Source: Tetracentron sinense (Eukaryota; Streptophyta; Magnoliopsida; Trochodendrales; Trochodendraceae). From it: a stretch of DNA of 64,000 bases. The stretch lies in the NCBI GenBank assembly GCA_015143295.1, contig CM026551.1:18776543-18840542 (forward strand). The letters are read 5' to 3'. The number at the start of each line of letters is the position of its first letter. The first letter of the stretch is position 1. This document shows positions 35,701-49,469 of the stretch, one piece after another. The position numbers and the translations under genes are program-made. The notes under the pieces were generated by a model. The model saw only the letters and a program-made list of their open reading frames with translations, had not been told where the DNA came from and did not search any database.

Positions 35701-38700
35701 GCACATATTGCACAAAATTGTAACAGTACAATTGTAACCATGCGCTTAAATACAATAACAAAACACCCAAAACAGAAGAATTCCATAAATAATGGTGTCT
35801 CGATCATGTAATATCAAATCGATACTACACGAAATGGTCTATACAAGGAATATTTTCATTCCCTTGCAACATCATGCTGGAATTTCATGGACCCTTTGGT
35901 TAGAAAGGTTCCGCAGAGTGTTTGAAGATATATCGGCATCCACGCCCCGGATTTGTGCCCGAGTCTGTTGGGTAGTTTTGGAGTGGGTAGGCTTACACAG
36001 CTCAAGGGAGGAAATCCAGGAAATTTTGTATTAGATCCATGTGGATCATTGGGGAGAGGGTTCAGGTGAGTAGTTAGGCCGGGGAAGTGTTTACTTGCTT
36101 GTAAACCCAAAGAGACTCCGGCTTGTCCCTATATCTTTCTTTTTCTTCTTTATAAGATGAGATATTGATCAAAAATAACATCATGCTGGAATTCCTAACT
36201 TCATTGTCTAGATATGGCATGACACTGACATTTTAAATAATGCGTGCAATGCATGTGTAACTTTACTAGTGCAACAAAAGATAAATACCAATATAGATTG
36301 AAATATGTACATTTTCAAAACCACATACTGCAATAAAACGAAAAAAGGAAAATAAAATAAAAAAATTATCTAATAGATGAATCAACAACATAACATGGGC
36401 TCGAGTACTACACTAATACTATAAGAATGCGAGTTCAATTAAACATACCAATAAAGATTGAAATATGTACATTTTCAAAACCACATACTACAATATAGCA
36501 AAAAAAAAGAAAATAGAACAAAAAAATTATCTAATAGGTGAATCTACAACATAACATGGGCTCGAATACTACACTAATACTATAAGAATTCGAGTTAAAT
36601 CATGGTTTTCCCACCAAACAAATAGAAATATAGTGAGGGCCAAATTCTGATGTGGTTAATAAATCTCACCGAAACCGTTACAAAACGACTGTTACGTAAA
36701 GGTTTCAATAGTACTCGAATTGATATGAGCAACGTTACGTTACTTATGACTGTTGCATAACGTTCGATGTTGTATTACGTACCTTATGTTTTAGAAACTC
36801 ATTACATCTCACTCCATTGAAAATTTTCACTTTCTCCCCCCTCTCAAGCCAAATATAACCACCCTGTCTTAATTTTGGATCAAAAAATGAATCTACACTA
36901 TGAATCAACAATATGGATATTCATCAGTTTGGGGCTTTTTGATTAGGAAATATTTCTCATTTTCAACCAGTATGTATGATTAATGCATTTAACAAGTTTA
37001 GAACGTAGAGTCACGGATTTCAAATGAAATCAAAGAAATTATGATGATTGGGGTTATGGACTTTTATTTTTATCTCACTATATTAATTAAATTTGATAAA
37101 TTAGTATTTCCATGCATAATGTGCATTTAATGTCAATGCTTTTGTTTATTAAATTTCAACAATTTTCCTTAATTTTGAAAAAAAAAAATAATAATTAACT
37201 AAAATATAGTGCAGGCGTTATGGTTTCCAGGCTTCCAGCTATAACAACTGAAACCTTTACATTACAGTGTTACGTCAAAGTTTTGCTCAAACCCGTTACA
37301 CAAACCAAAACCAATATTTAAAACCTTGGATGTGGTGGATAAGCAAGTGGGTGTGTTCACAATTTCAGTTCTTTTTTAGCAAAGAGGATAAATCAGAATG
37401 GGTATTTTCTTCGGTGTATGGACCAACAGTAGATCTCTCATAACAGATTTATGGTGGAGATAGAATCCGTTCATGCTATATGAGCAAGGCCATGGTGCTT
37501 GATAGAAGACTTTAATTTTATCAGAAATCCTCAAGAGAAGGCTGGGGTAACGGGAGAAGAACCACTAGATGCATGAGAAACTTTAAGATTTTATCTATAG
37601 AAATGAACTGATTTATCTCCCATTACTGGCTGTTGAATTTAGGTGCCGAACGGAAAAGATCCTCCTCTTTTTTCTTTTCTTTTTTGCAGATTAGACAGGG
37701 CCATTTTGCCAACATAATGGAAGAGTGGATTCCTCAACATGACTCAAGAGGCTTTGTGAAACCCTATTTTGGATCATAAAGCTATTCTTCAGAGAAGTTG
37801 TTAGGAGCCATAATCCTTCCCTGTTCAGGTTTGAGAATATATGGCTAAAGGCTGAGGGATTTAAGGATCATAAAGCTATTCTTCAGAGAAGTTGTTAGGA
37901 GCCATAATCCTTTCCCTGTTCAGGTTTGAGAATATATGGCTAAATGCTGAGGGATTTAAGGATAAGGTGAAACCTTGGTGGGAGGATCTCAAGGTTGAGG
38001 ACTGGGTAGTGCGTCTTTGGTAGGAAGCTAAAACACCACAAAGCCATAATCAAAACCTGGAATTCTGAGTTGTTTGGTAGGATTGGGGGAAAAAGGAAGG
38101 ATATCTATGCAGATCTAGACAAATTAGGAAAAACTGAGGAAGCAGGCTCCCTCTCCGTATCAGGGTAGGATAGAAGAGAAGAGCTGAAAAATTATCTTTC
38201 ACCCTAGATTATGAAGGAGGAGATCAAGTGGAGGGAGAAGTCCAATATTCGAGGGCTGAAAGAAGGGTACAAAATGTCAAAAACACAGAGCTTTTCCATG
38301 CATGTGCAAATGCAAGGACAAAGCAAAATAGTATTAGGAGGCTTAAGGTGAGAGGCCAGAACGCCGAGGTTGTCACGTATTAGCCAAACCATCTCTTGAA
38401 GGGTTGCAGTTTCATTAACTAGGCTACTCAGAGACTGACTGAGTATAGAAGTGATTCAAGGAAGAAGAGGTTTGGCAAGCTATTTCAAGCTTAGAGGAGG
38501 CAAGGCTCCAGGCCCAGATAGGTTCTCTCTCGTTTTACAAAGCATGTTGGGACATAGTGAAGGGTGGATGTATTTAAGGTGTTGCATGAATTTCATCAAA
38601 GGGGGGCGGGACAAAGCGGTGAATTCTACATTCAATTCCCCATTCCGAAGGGTGCAGGAGTGCAGAGGAAATGGACTTTAGGCCAATTAGTTTGGTGATT

Positions 38701-41700
38701 AGTGTGTACAATATATAGTGGCGAAGATTCTCTTCAAAAGACTAAAGTTGGTTATTGGCAAGGCAATTGGAACTCATCAAGGGGCTTCTGTGGGTGGCAG
38801 ACAATTGGTGGATAAGTTCATATTGCAGCAAATGCAATGATTCCAAAATAGGGAGGAGAAAAGTGGGGTTATGTGTCAGATTGACATTGAGATGAGAAGA
38901 CATTCGACCATGTTAATTGGTCTTTTTTACATTACATGCTAGCTCGGATGGGATTTGAGATGAGATGGAGAGGGCAGATCAATGCTTGCATTTCGTCGGC
39001 CTCTTTTTCTATCTTGGTGAATGGGTCTCCAACAATTCAAAGGGATTACACAAGGATGTCCTTTTCAACTCTCTTGTTTATACAAAGGCAATTAACACAC
39101 TGAAGTTGAAAGTTGAAAATCTAGAATTAGTTGAGGATTTTCAGGCAGATGCCACGGGGAGTAAAGTCACATGACTCACATCACCCATCTCCATGTATTC
39201 CGATGACACATTGGTGTTTCTAGATGCGTCTAGATAGCAACTAGCAAATTTTAGGGTGATTGCTAGATGTTTTGAGGCACCGTTAGACTTCGCTTTAATC
39301 TCACAAAAGGTACTTTGATCGGCATGGGAAGGGAGGAAGGGTTGTTTGATGTTTCTTCTAGTTTGTTGGATTGTCGGAGGAGAAAATTCCCCACAAAATA
39401 TCTGAGTCTATCTCTTGGTTAAGGCCTCTAGCCAAGGGAATTTGGGATCATCCAATTATTAAAAGGGTTGAAAAAGATTAACAAGATGGAAGAACAATTT
39501 ATCTATCTTTGGGGGAAGGATGATCCTCATAATGAGTGTCCTATTAAGCCTTCCGATGTTCCACATGTCAATCTTTAAGATGGCTGCATCCGTGGCCCTA
39601 AGATTAGAGATTTCGAGCAAACTTCTATAAGGAGGAGCATGGGATAGAAAGAGAATTCACTTGGTCAAAAGGGAAGATGGGTTTACAATCCAAAGAAATG
39701 TGGTGGTCTGGGATTCAGGAGGTTGAAATATATGAACAAAGCGCTTTAAGGGAGGTGGTTCTAGCATTCAGTTACTAAGAGCTTTATGGAGGAGAGTCAT
39801 TGAGTTGAAATTTGGGACCTCTAACTAAAATTGAACCGAATCACGTTTCCACATCTTATGGGATAAGGACTTGGATAGGGATTATGAGGGTTCAGGTTCA
39901 GGACCCAGAGAAGACTAGGTTTGTGGTTGGGTGTGGAGACATGATACATTTTCGAGAAGATGATTAGTGTGGGGGAGGTTGTAAGATTATGCAATGTTTG
40001 TCCACAACTCTATAGACTTGTCCCGATTAAGAATGTTATGATTATGGCGGATTGGTTTGGTGTTCCACTGTCAAATGAAATCTTAAGAGGCAAAGAGATG
40101 GTTAGATATTTTCTTCCTTGGATAGATTGAATAGATTATAGGATATCTCGAAAGACGAAGGCCACATGATTTGGATGGGCAATGGTAAGGGAATATTCAC
40201 CACTAAGGATTTCTATGGATATATCCTTCAAAAGGAGACCGGGAAATTAGTTAGATTGCCACAACTTGAGAAAATTTTGAAGGCGTCCATTCCATCAAAA
40301 GTGAAGGCATTCATGTAGACCTTCATGCTTGATCGTGTTCACAGTTGACTAGTTACGAAAATGTGACAAGCAGATCTTGAATAGACGTAGCATGTATCGC
40401 GAATCTCAAGATGTTTCTCATCTCTTATTCCGTTAATGGTTTAAAATTTCGAGACGTACCAGAATTTCACTTTTCCGGAACGCTGGTATGTGGAATATTC
40501 TACAGTCCATGGTATCACAATGTACCGGTGAGTATCATTGGATATCGAATATCTTACGATACCCAATTATTTTCTTTGTTTATTTTTTTATGAGTACCAA
40601 TCGATACTGTAAGTCTGTAACAGTATCATTTGAGACGCATAAAACCGTGAGAGGCACATTTTAGTGTTTCAAAACAACCCTAAAACCCTTGTTTCCCAAC
40701 AATTTCTCCTCTGATCAATTAATAAGCCTAAAACAACAACTTCATTGTCGATTTTAGGATGAAATTGAAGATCGTAACATTTGCATTCGGATTAAAAGGA
40801 TTTTTCCCAATTCTTGAAGGTTAGCAAAATTTCCTTCGTAATCGACCCAGAATGATTAGATACCAATTTTAGTTGCTTAAATTCACAAAATTGGAACCCA
40901 AAATGATTAGATATATTGATCTCATCCGAAATCCATAGATCAAAACCCATTTCCTTTACAAATCAACCATTTTACATCACTTTTTTTTTTGGAAAAATTC
41001 AAAAATCTTCAATATTTGGAAAAATACTTTCAAACTCAGGTTCAAAAAAATGCAGTGGGTTAATTCTACGGATGATCTAAGATCTATGTACTAACCCAAA
41101 TTTTTAATCTTTTTTAATTAATTAATTTTTATGCATGTGGCATTAAAATAAGTATAAATAACTTAATTGTGTGCTCTGAAATGCTATATATAAGTTATTT
41201 TTAAATTTAAATAAAATATTTAGTTTTTTAAATTTAGATTTATAAATATTATTAAAAAAATCTAAACATTTTAATTGGCTACTCTGATCTGCTATACATA
41301 AACAATCATTATGGAAACAGGTTTAAGATGATGCCAAAGAAAAATGTAGAGCACAACGAAGATGTATGGTAGCAGTATGCGCTATTTAAGATAGTAGGTT
41401 AGGTTAGGGGGGAGATGCAAATTTTATGGGTTTGAGTTTCTAGGTGGTGAAATTACCCGATTTAAACAACATTTGTCAAGAGGGTATACAAAGGTTAATC
41501 TTTGCCCTATGTGTCAGACAATGAGGGCACACCTGAATAAGAAAGAGAGAGAAACATTGAGTGACTGAGGAGAGAGAAGCTCTTGAGGGAAATATGACAG
41601 GTGGAGCAAGGCCGAGTGGCAACGCTGGTAGTAGTGGGGTTGTACTGAGGTAACATTGAGCTGAGTGAGCTAGACTGAGTGGGGCTGGACCGAGTGGAAA

Positions 41701-44700
41701 TGAGTAATAATGATGATGATGATGATGAGTTCGATTAATTGATAATGACTCTTATGACACACATTCAAGGGGATGAAGGAGGAGATATTACTATCGACAA
41801 CTTTAACATATAGAAATTATTAACTCTAATGTGTATGGTTATAAATATAGTTGGAGAACTTCTTTTAGTTTATTTTTAGTTTATATTTACATTAAAAGAA
41901 GTTTTATACAAGGTATTCAAGTTCTAACTTATATTTGCCTCCTTGGGCAAGGTGATAGAAATCCTGAAATAGATTATCCTTGATTGACCTGATGATGTCT
42001 TTCACTTCAAAAGGCAACATTTAATGGGGTAAGCAGCCATTTGCAGTCAGTTGGGGTATATGGAAAGAAGAAACAACCAGATTTCCAATTAGCCCGTATC
42101 CTCAGTTCCAAGTTGTGTTTCTCTTGTCGTGTAGCTTTGGAGGAGCTTGCCGTCTCCCATTCACGAGTTTTTTGACATCAAAAGTTCAAATGTTTTGTAC
42201 AGATGGAGTCAATTAGCTTTTTGCGACTCATGATTGTGTTCTCTCTTTTTATTGGAAATTTTCTCATTCACGAATTTTTTGACATCAAAAAGTTCAAACG
42301 ATTTGTATAGATGGAGTCAATTAGCTTTTTGCAACTCCTGATTGTGTTTTCTATTTTTTATGGGAAATTTCTCATTCCCTCTTTCATTGCATATATTTAC
42401 TTATTTTTGTATGCAAGCTTCATTATCTGTACAAAAAAAACAATGATACACAATAAAATTTGGGAAAGTGATCTTCCGTATATACAAACTGAAATAAAAA
42501 AAATAGTTCAATGAATATCAAAACAATTTATATTTTCGCAACTAGGAATTAGAATGCACCATTCTCTTATACTTTTCTTTGCATGTTTTATTTTGTTTTC
42601 TCTTTATGAAAAGGTAACTTATCAATACATGCAATAATAAGAATAACCAAAACAAGATTCTAGTGGCATGACATTTGACATCTAGAAACTAGAATCCAGT
42701 GTCTGACAATGACAAAATCTTGAGGCAAACAATTCAATTTCTATATCCATGTATGGAATATGCTCAAAACAAATTAGACCAATGCTTCTAAAGTGCCACT
42801 CTCAGCTTTATTTAACTACTTAAAATATAGAACAGCTTTAACCAGAAAAAGATTCCATGTAGAAATGCAATATTTACAAGCTGCCAGACGGATGAACTAA
42901 ACCAATGTTGAGCTCATATCTTAGCTGCAGACATCCACGACGTATGGAACTTATTACAAATAGTAGCCTAGAGGCCTTCTGCTTGCTTAATATTTAAGAA
43001 AATAAGAATACAATTTCTTTTTACAGCTTGAGAACAAAGCCAGAAGGAAAGGCATGGTTTCTTGGTGGACCTTGGTGCAATTACATTACAACCAAATTGC
43101 TATCTCATGTCATCAATCATGTGCAATTGTAACAAACACTATCATTGGTTGGTTCCAGTTCTGATGTAGGAGACTAAGACTGCAGAAATAACCTGAACTC
43201 CCGGATGGGTTTCGTGCATGAACTCGAACAACTTATTCACAACGGTTTTCAGAAACTTCCAATGTGCTCTTAGAAACTTCGGGTACTGTCCCACAACATA
43301 CCTGCAAATTCAAACAAAAAAATATTTAAAAAAGAGTGGAATTTTAAATAAACTAAAAGAAATTAAAAAATATATATTGTAAATCAGTAATTCTTACATA
43401 ATGTTACTTGCAATAACAGCTTTGTTATCTTTTCCCTTCGTGATTTCACATAAGTTCAGTAAATCACGAATGACCATCACCAGAAATCTGTTTTCCTGGA
43501 TGTCAGATAGTACAGCACAAAAACATATCAATCCAAAAGCAGATGTTTCATGAATAAGATTCAGAATCCATGGTGAAGGTGGGCGGGCCTGAACCAAAGT
43601 TCTACCAAAAAAAATTCAAAAGAAAGCGATAACTCATTCAAAATTCAAAGGGAAAAAGAGAGGAATTTATTAAATAAGCGTTGTTAAATACATCCATATT
43701 ATGTGTGTGTCTTCATGTTCATCTAGCCTTTCTTCCTAATGATATGGTCAACACTCAAAAAGAAGCCTATCTCAAGAGTCGGTTTGCTTCCAAATGCAGT
43801 TCTTCAAATGTTCGTCTTCCAAGATGTAACCACTGAACAAGGGATCCACAAGGAGTTAATTACACCCTTGGCCCTGGTCCTACTGATTGATTAAAATGTG
43901 ATAACAATATAACATGACCATCTCAGTGAGAAATCCTTCAGTTCAGTAGTACTTCTGAAATTATTAACAAATGACCACAATGTATAGAAACAACAGAAAT
44001 AGATGTGAGATAATGCAATCTGAAAGATGCAAATCCCAACCAAGTTTGATCATCGTGAGCTTAATCACAATGTCAGGTTAATGCTAAAAAGCTTAAAGAA
44101 AACGTATTTACCAAGAAAATACCAAAAACTCATAAAAATAAAAATAAAACCAGGTCCAAATTCATATTACACAAATGAATGGTCATAATAAATACAGATA
44201 TTTTGTTCTTTACAAGAATTCACACTAAACATGGGGAAAAGCATACCTGCTCCTCCATCATGGAACCAGATATAGATCCTATCGCCCAGCATAATGTGTT
44301 TAAATTGTTCCATGTCCAGTCCTCACCAGTCAATTGTTTACTTAACTTCTTCAACATCTGAGATTATAGAAACCATTCAATTGTTTACTAAACTTGTTCA
44401 ACATCTGGGATTACAGAAAAAAGGATCCCGCAACCAATTCTAGAGATACTAAGTAGTCGTCACAATTACTACATGGTATAGATTCCTACATCAAATAAAA
44501 TAGCTAAGATTCAGGAGGTCAACAATTCACATAAGATTGTAATAATATAAGATGCACGGTTAAGGAAAACGGATGCAACTTAAGGAAAAACGAGTAGAAA
44601 AATAGCACGTATTATATATAGTGATTCCTGCATCAAATACTCTTGTTCGTTGTTACAATTAGAGCATCTCCAACGCATACTCAAATCGCAGTGGCAAAAG

Positions 44701-47700
44701 CAAAATAAAGGTTCGAGCCAACACTCTAGTGCATAGTTAAAATCGGTAGGCAAAATAGCTTTTGCCATTTCCTAGGCCAAATGTGGGGTGACAAATGGCA
44801 AAAGCCATTTAATGCCATTGTGTTGTTTGACCAGTTGACCCTTCTTCTTTTTACACTTTTGCCATTATCTCAAAAAAATGGCTTATGAATGTAGCAGTGC
44901 CAAAAAATGGCTTTTGCACCATTGGAGCGTCAGTGCCAAGTTATAGTATTTTGGCAGTGTAGCAGTGCCAAAAAATGACTTTGCCACTGGAGATGCTCTT
45001 ACTACTCGCTCTGCTTTCGTTTTGGTTCACTTCCTCGTGAATCAAAAAAATCTTAAAGGAGTTCTCAAATGTTAAAATTATTGATTTTATTTGTAGATGG
45101 AACTCCATAATCTTCACAAATACTTAATTGTGTATCTTAGGAAGCACCTTATTGCCTTATACATCTAACTCTGTCTCACTAATACCACTGTCAGTTAAAA
45201 GAATGTGTAAAAGCAAATAAACAAGCATATTCTTCACAATAAATTTCTAGAAGCACTCTAACAACCCTCTTCCTAGTTCCTACCTTAGAAAAGTAAAGGC
45301 ATAACAGTAAAGAAAAGGAGCCATGCGGATTGGAACTCGGGGATATTCTCCTTAAGAAAAAAAAGAGGGGCTTTCATAGTAGCTACGAGTACAAGATTAA
45401 GCGTCATATTATTGCAACACACCCACGAATTAGTTAATTGAACTTATCCATAATAGAAGATCTTATGCAAGACATAAGATAGTGTCACAATTAGTTTCAA
45501 AATAAATAACATAATATCACTTTCAAAATCCCATTTTGGAAACTTAAATTAACGAGTGCTTTACTATTTCTTGAAAATGCTAGAAATTCCGACAAATGAG
45601 GATTTATATTACATAGATTAGAATCAAGTTAAGTAGTTTAAAGTGTGCAAAACAGTTGGAATCGTAAGAGGAAATTAGTTTTCTTGGAATTTAATTTTCC
45701 TTATTAGGAAAGCTACATTTACAAGTGGAGGCGGAGATATGCTTGTAAACAAAAGTACCTATGATTATTAGATTAGATTATTAGAATTTAATTATTTTAC
45801 GGTGTTTAGTCCTTTAGACGACAAACTTATTCATATAGGCTTGGAATCACAGAGTTTTGTATATTTTTAGTTGATGAGCATAATCTTCATTTTCTCTATT
45901 ATTATTTTTAACTTTTCTCCTTGCTTTGATTTCTAATTTCTCTTCCTTCTATTGCACCATCTAGCCTACACGCACGCAGTGTTTTACAAAGCGTGCGAAG
46001 CTTACGCCACGAGGCTCGCCTCCGGGCAAGTCCTAACGAAAACGCCTTGAGGCTCAATCATGAGGCTTAAACCCCATGAGGCACACGCCTCATGCCTTGG
46101 AGCTTGCTTTATGTCTATGGTGTCAGTCCAATACATTAACTAAAATTAGGTTTCTAGCCACAACTAATACTTAAAAACCATTTTTTTAATTTGTTAATTG
46201 TTTCAACTAATTTATATAGTAGTTCCTATGTGTACGTGTGTGCCCACATGAACACACACAATGTACACGAACACCTATATATATAAAAATGTATCTCTCT
46301 CTATTTATATATGTGTATATATAGAATATAATCTTTCACTTTTTGATTTATTTGCAAATTTTTTCATATTTTATTTATTTGTCAAAATTAGTGAGCACGA
46401 CGCTTTCTTGTGAGGCTTACACCTTACGCCTCATGCATCTTGAGGTCCTAACGCCTCGCCTCACGCCTTCACGTTTTAAAATATTGCAAGCATGTACGAA
46501 ATTGGTAAAAATGAATGGAAACTAAACTTCCGTATATAGTGATTACAAGAGGATGAACAAGAAAAATAATATTGTTAAATTTGTTTGATGTTTAACTTCT
46601 ACACAACGATGATCAAGACATTAGAGCTCCATACCAAAATTTGTATCACATTCAAAGAATTTGGGGGTCAAAAGATCTTTGAAAAAAATAAAAAAGCACT
46701 CATGTTTTTTTTCCCTTTTTTACCTAGGAAAATGAATGGTAAGGAAAAAAAGATACAGTTTAAATAGACAATAATACGCCTTGTTGTAAATGCATACCTG
46801 CTGTTCAGTATCCTCGTGATCTAGGTGTGCCAAGTAGATCAGTGTTTCCCTCATGATCTGTAACATGGAACTTTGATCAACCATTGCTAAGATGAAGCCA
46901 ACATTAAACTAATAGTACAAGACATCTAAAAACAGTCACCAAAACCCTCAAGAAGAAAGTTATTAAAGCACAAGGTGTTTCTTACAAATAGCCTATAAAG
47001 TATTATAAGATCAATGTGAAATTCCTTAGTGACTTCCATGATCCAAATGCTATCAACCCTTGATTCATTTTGCTCAAGTTAGTGATAAGTAAAATTATAT
47101 GAGATGGAAGCAGTCAAAAAATTTATTTTTCAAAACACAGTACTTTTACTTTTCCTATTTAATACTTGTGGGAGGTCTTAGATCTTGGTGAACTAGATTT
47201 GAAATTATAGAACAAATGATTAAAAATTCATTTTAAAAGGAACAAGAGTCACCTATCATGCCAAAGATGAATGCAGCACACACCTTATATTGAACAAGGA
47301 CATCATTGTCTTTCATAGTTTCACGGACAATATTCCCATTTTCATCCTCAACAATCAAAACCTCTTCAGGCTTAGCCATACGACATATCATCAGCATTCT
47401 CAACTTTGACATTGGAATGGTATAGAGCTGTCGTCGCTGAAGAAGTTGGGACCCAAGGCCATCGACCATACCAGAAAGCAACGGCATCTGCAGATTCAAT
47501 ACGAAACATGGTAACATTCAGGAGTAGGTAACATGAATTTCAGAGATTGGTATTCCAGCATCAAAAAGACAAGATGCTAATACTAAAAATAGAAACTTAT
47601 TGACAAAAAAAAAATTGATCAGTATTGGCAAGAAATGCTGATGAAAGAGAATATGGTATATCAGCTACAACTCTATAAGAATGTCAAAGTACGGGTACAA

Positions 47701-49381
47701 GCCAAAGATGCAGGATAGAATATGTCAACATTGAAAAGCTTGTAGAACAGCATCTTGTATGTCAAATATCCAAGCTAGAACATAGCACACAATAACACAA
47801 TAAGATAGTCAATCAGAAATTGTGCATAGAACCTAGAAACACAATCAACTTTCTTCATCCCAGCATAACAATAGGTAGAAAGCATCTATTAATATGAGAT
47901 ACATAACTAATCTCGTGGAAACCTTCCAACTTACCCAAGTCTCTTAGCTTCTTTAGGTCTATGTTTAGATTATAACTATATAGAAACCATGAAAATACTA
48001 AACAAAGAAAATAATGAACTTGGACTGACGCTTCCGATTTTCATCTCCTCCCCATATTCGAATGCTAGTAAGCAATAGAAAAATACAAATATCTTTAAAC
48101 TTATTGCCTATAGCATCTTTGCAAGCATAACGGCGCATTAGCAAAACATAATGACTTCGAGTTTGTATCATTAAACATTACAATCTCTAGCATACTTTTG
48201 TATGCTAATGACATTGAGTTTTTAACTTCAAACATTACAATCTATGCCATACTTTTGTATGCTAGACAAAACAAACATGTGCGTTTTGTATCTTTAAAGA
48301 AAACATAAAAAAGAAAACACGTATGGTACATGTATTTTTTATAAGAAAAATAGGACACCATAACACACCTCAATTTTTTCAAGAAAAGTGGGAAAAGAGA
48401 CCAAATCATTTACTTATTTAAAATTCCCTCCTCCCCCACGCTCTAAGGTGAAAATTCCACACTTTTGGACTTCCATCTCTTTTTTAGTTTTTCTATTTGA
48501 GGATATTTTCTTAAATCAAAAGACTTCACTCAGGACTCTAAAGGTCTACCATTATATTCACTAGGAATCCACCACTTGATAATATGCATGTAGGAGATCT
48601 AATCTATAGAAAATGAGATGTCAATGATCACAATCATCTCCCCGTGTTGCTTCTCAATGTGCGAATTCAAAAATGGAGAAATTAATGGGCCAAATCCCTG
48701 TATTGGCAATCGTGCACAGTCAACTCGTCGGAATATGGGAATATTTGGATAGGTAAAATTAGGAAAATTTTAAAAAAAGTCGAGGAAAAATGAGAAGTCA
48801 ACAAATAAAAATATAAGAATATTAATCATGATGAAAAAATGTAAGAAGATATATTTCATATATTAGATGGTTATTCCAAACTTTCAACATATTTCCCAAG
48901 CCAATATTTTGAAATTTTCTCCTTTAACATGTAAAATCCGCCTCACATCCATGTGTCCTTTTGAAAAGGGGACAGACACACATATTTCATATATTAGATG
49001 GTTATTCCAAGCTTTCAACATATTTCCCAAGCCAAAATTTTAAAAATACTCATTTCATACGTAAAATTCGCATTGAATTAATGATCCCCTCACAACAATG
49101 TATCCTTCTGAAAAGGACATGCACACATACACAATAGTCATTAAATGTGTCACCACAAGCTACTAGCCTAGGCAACCAGACGCTCCACAAGGCCTAGGCG
49201 GCCTAATAAGCCAAAATGCCCCCAAAACCCTCTCTAAAGGGCCCACATATGAATTCAGATTAGTGCAGGCCCATAATATTAGTTTTTTTATTTTATTAGA
49301 AATATATATTCCGCTAAAATGTTGTTTCCTTGCTTTCCTTCTTTCTAGGAATACCTGACAAAAGAAGAAGAATTTAGGCAG

Positions 49382-49469
<88 letters not shown>

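Larger units (their letters stand above)
34178..43192 (-). other. XPO1 intron of 9.0 kb between w16 and w17
   Basis: Holds two L1-type LINE pieces, two word-rich elements, a BED-finger relic and tandem duplications (separate entries). In 34178-35867 and 41560-43192 I see no gene; CATCCATAGAC words recur at 34930-35220. Confidence 0.8.
43193..47487 (-). other. XPO1: XPO1 exon cluster 3 (exons w12-w16)
   Basis: w12 47284-47487 (68 residues, [20 protein letters not shown]..., with the HEAT9-type loop), w13 46798-46857, w14 44247-44357, w15 43398-43495, w16 43193-43301. The conserved reactive Cys is the TGC codon at 44289-44291 in w14. w15 to w16 splits the Met codon AT|G of SNIM-YVVGQYP. Just upstream of w14 a 39-bp piece containing its acceptor and first codons is duplicated (44378-44416). 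Confidence 0.93.
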
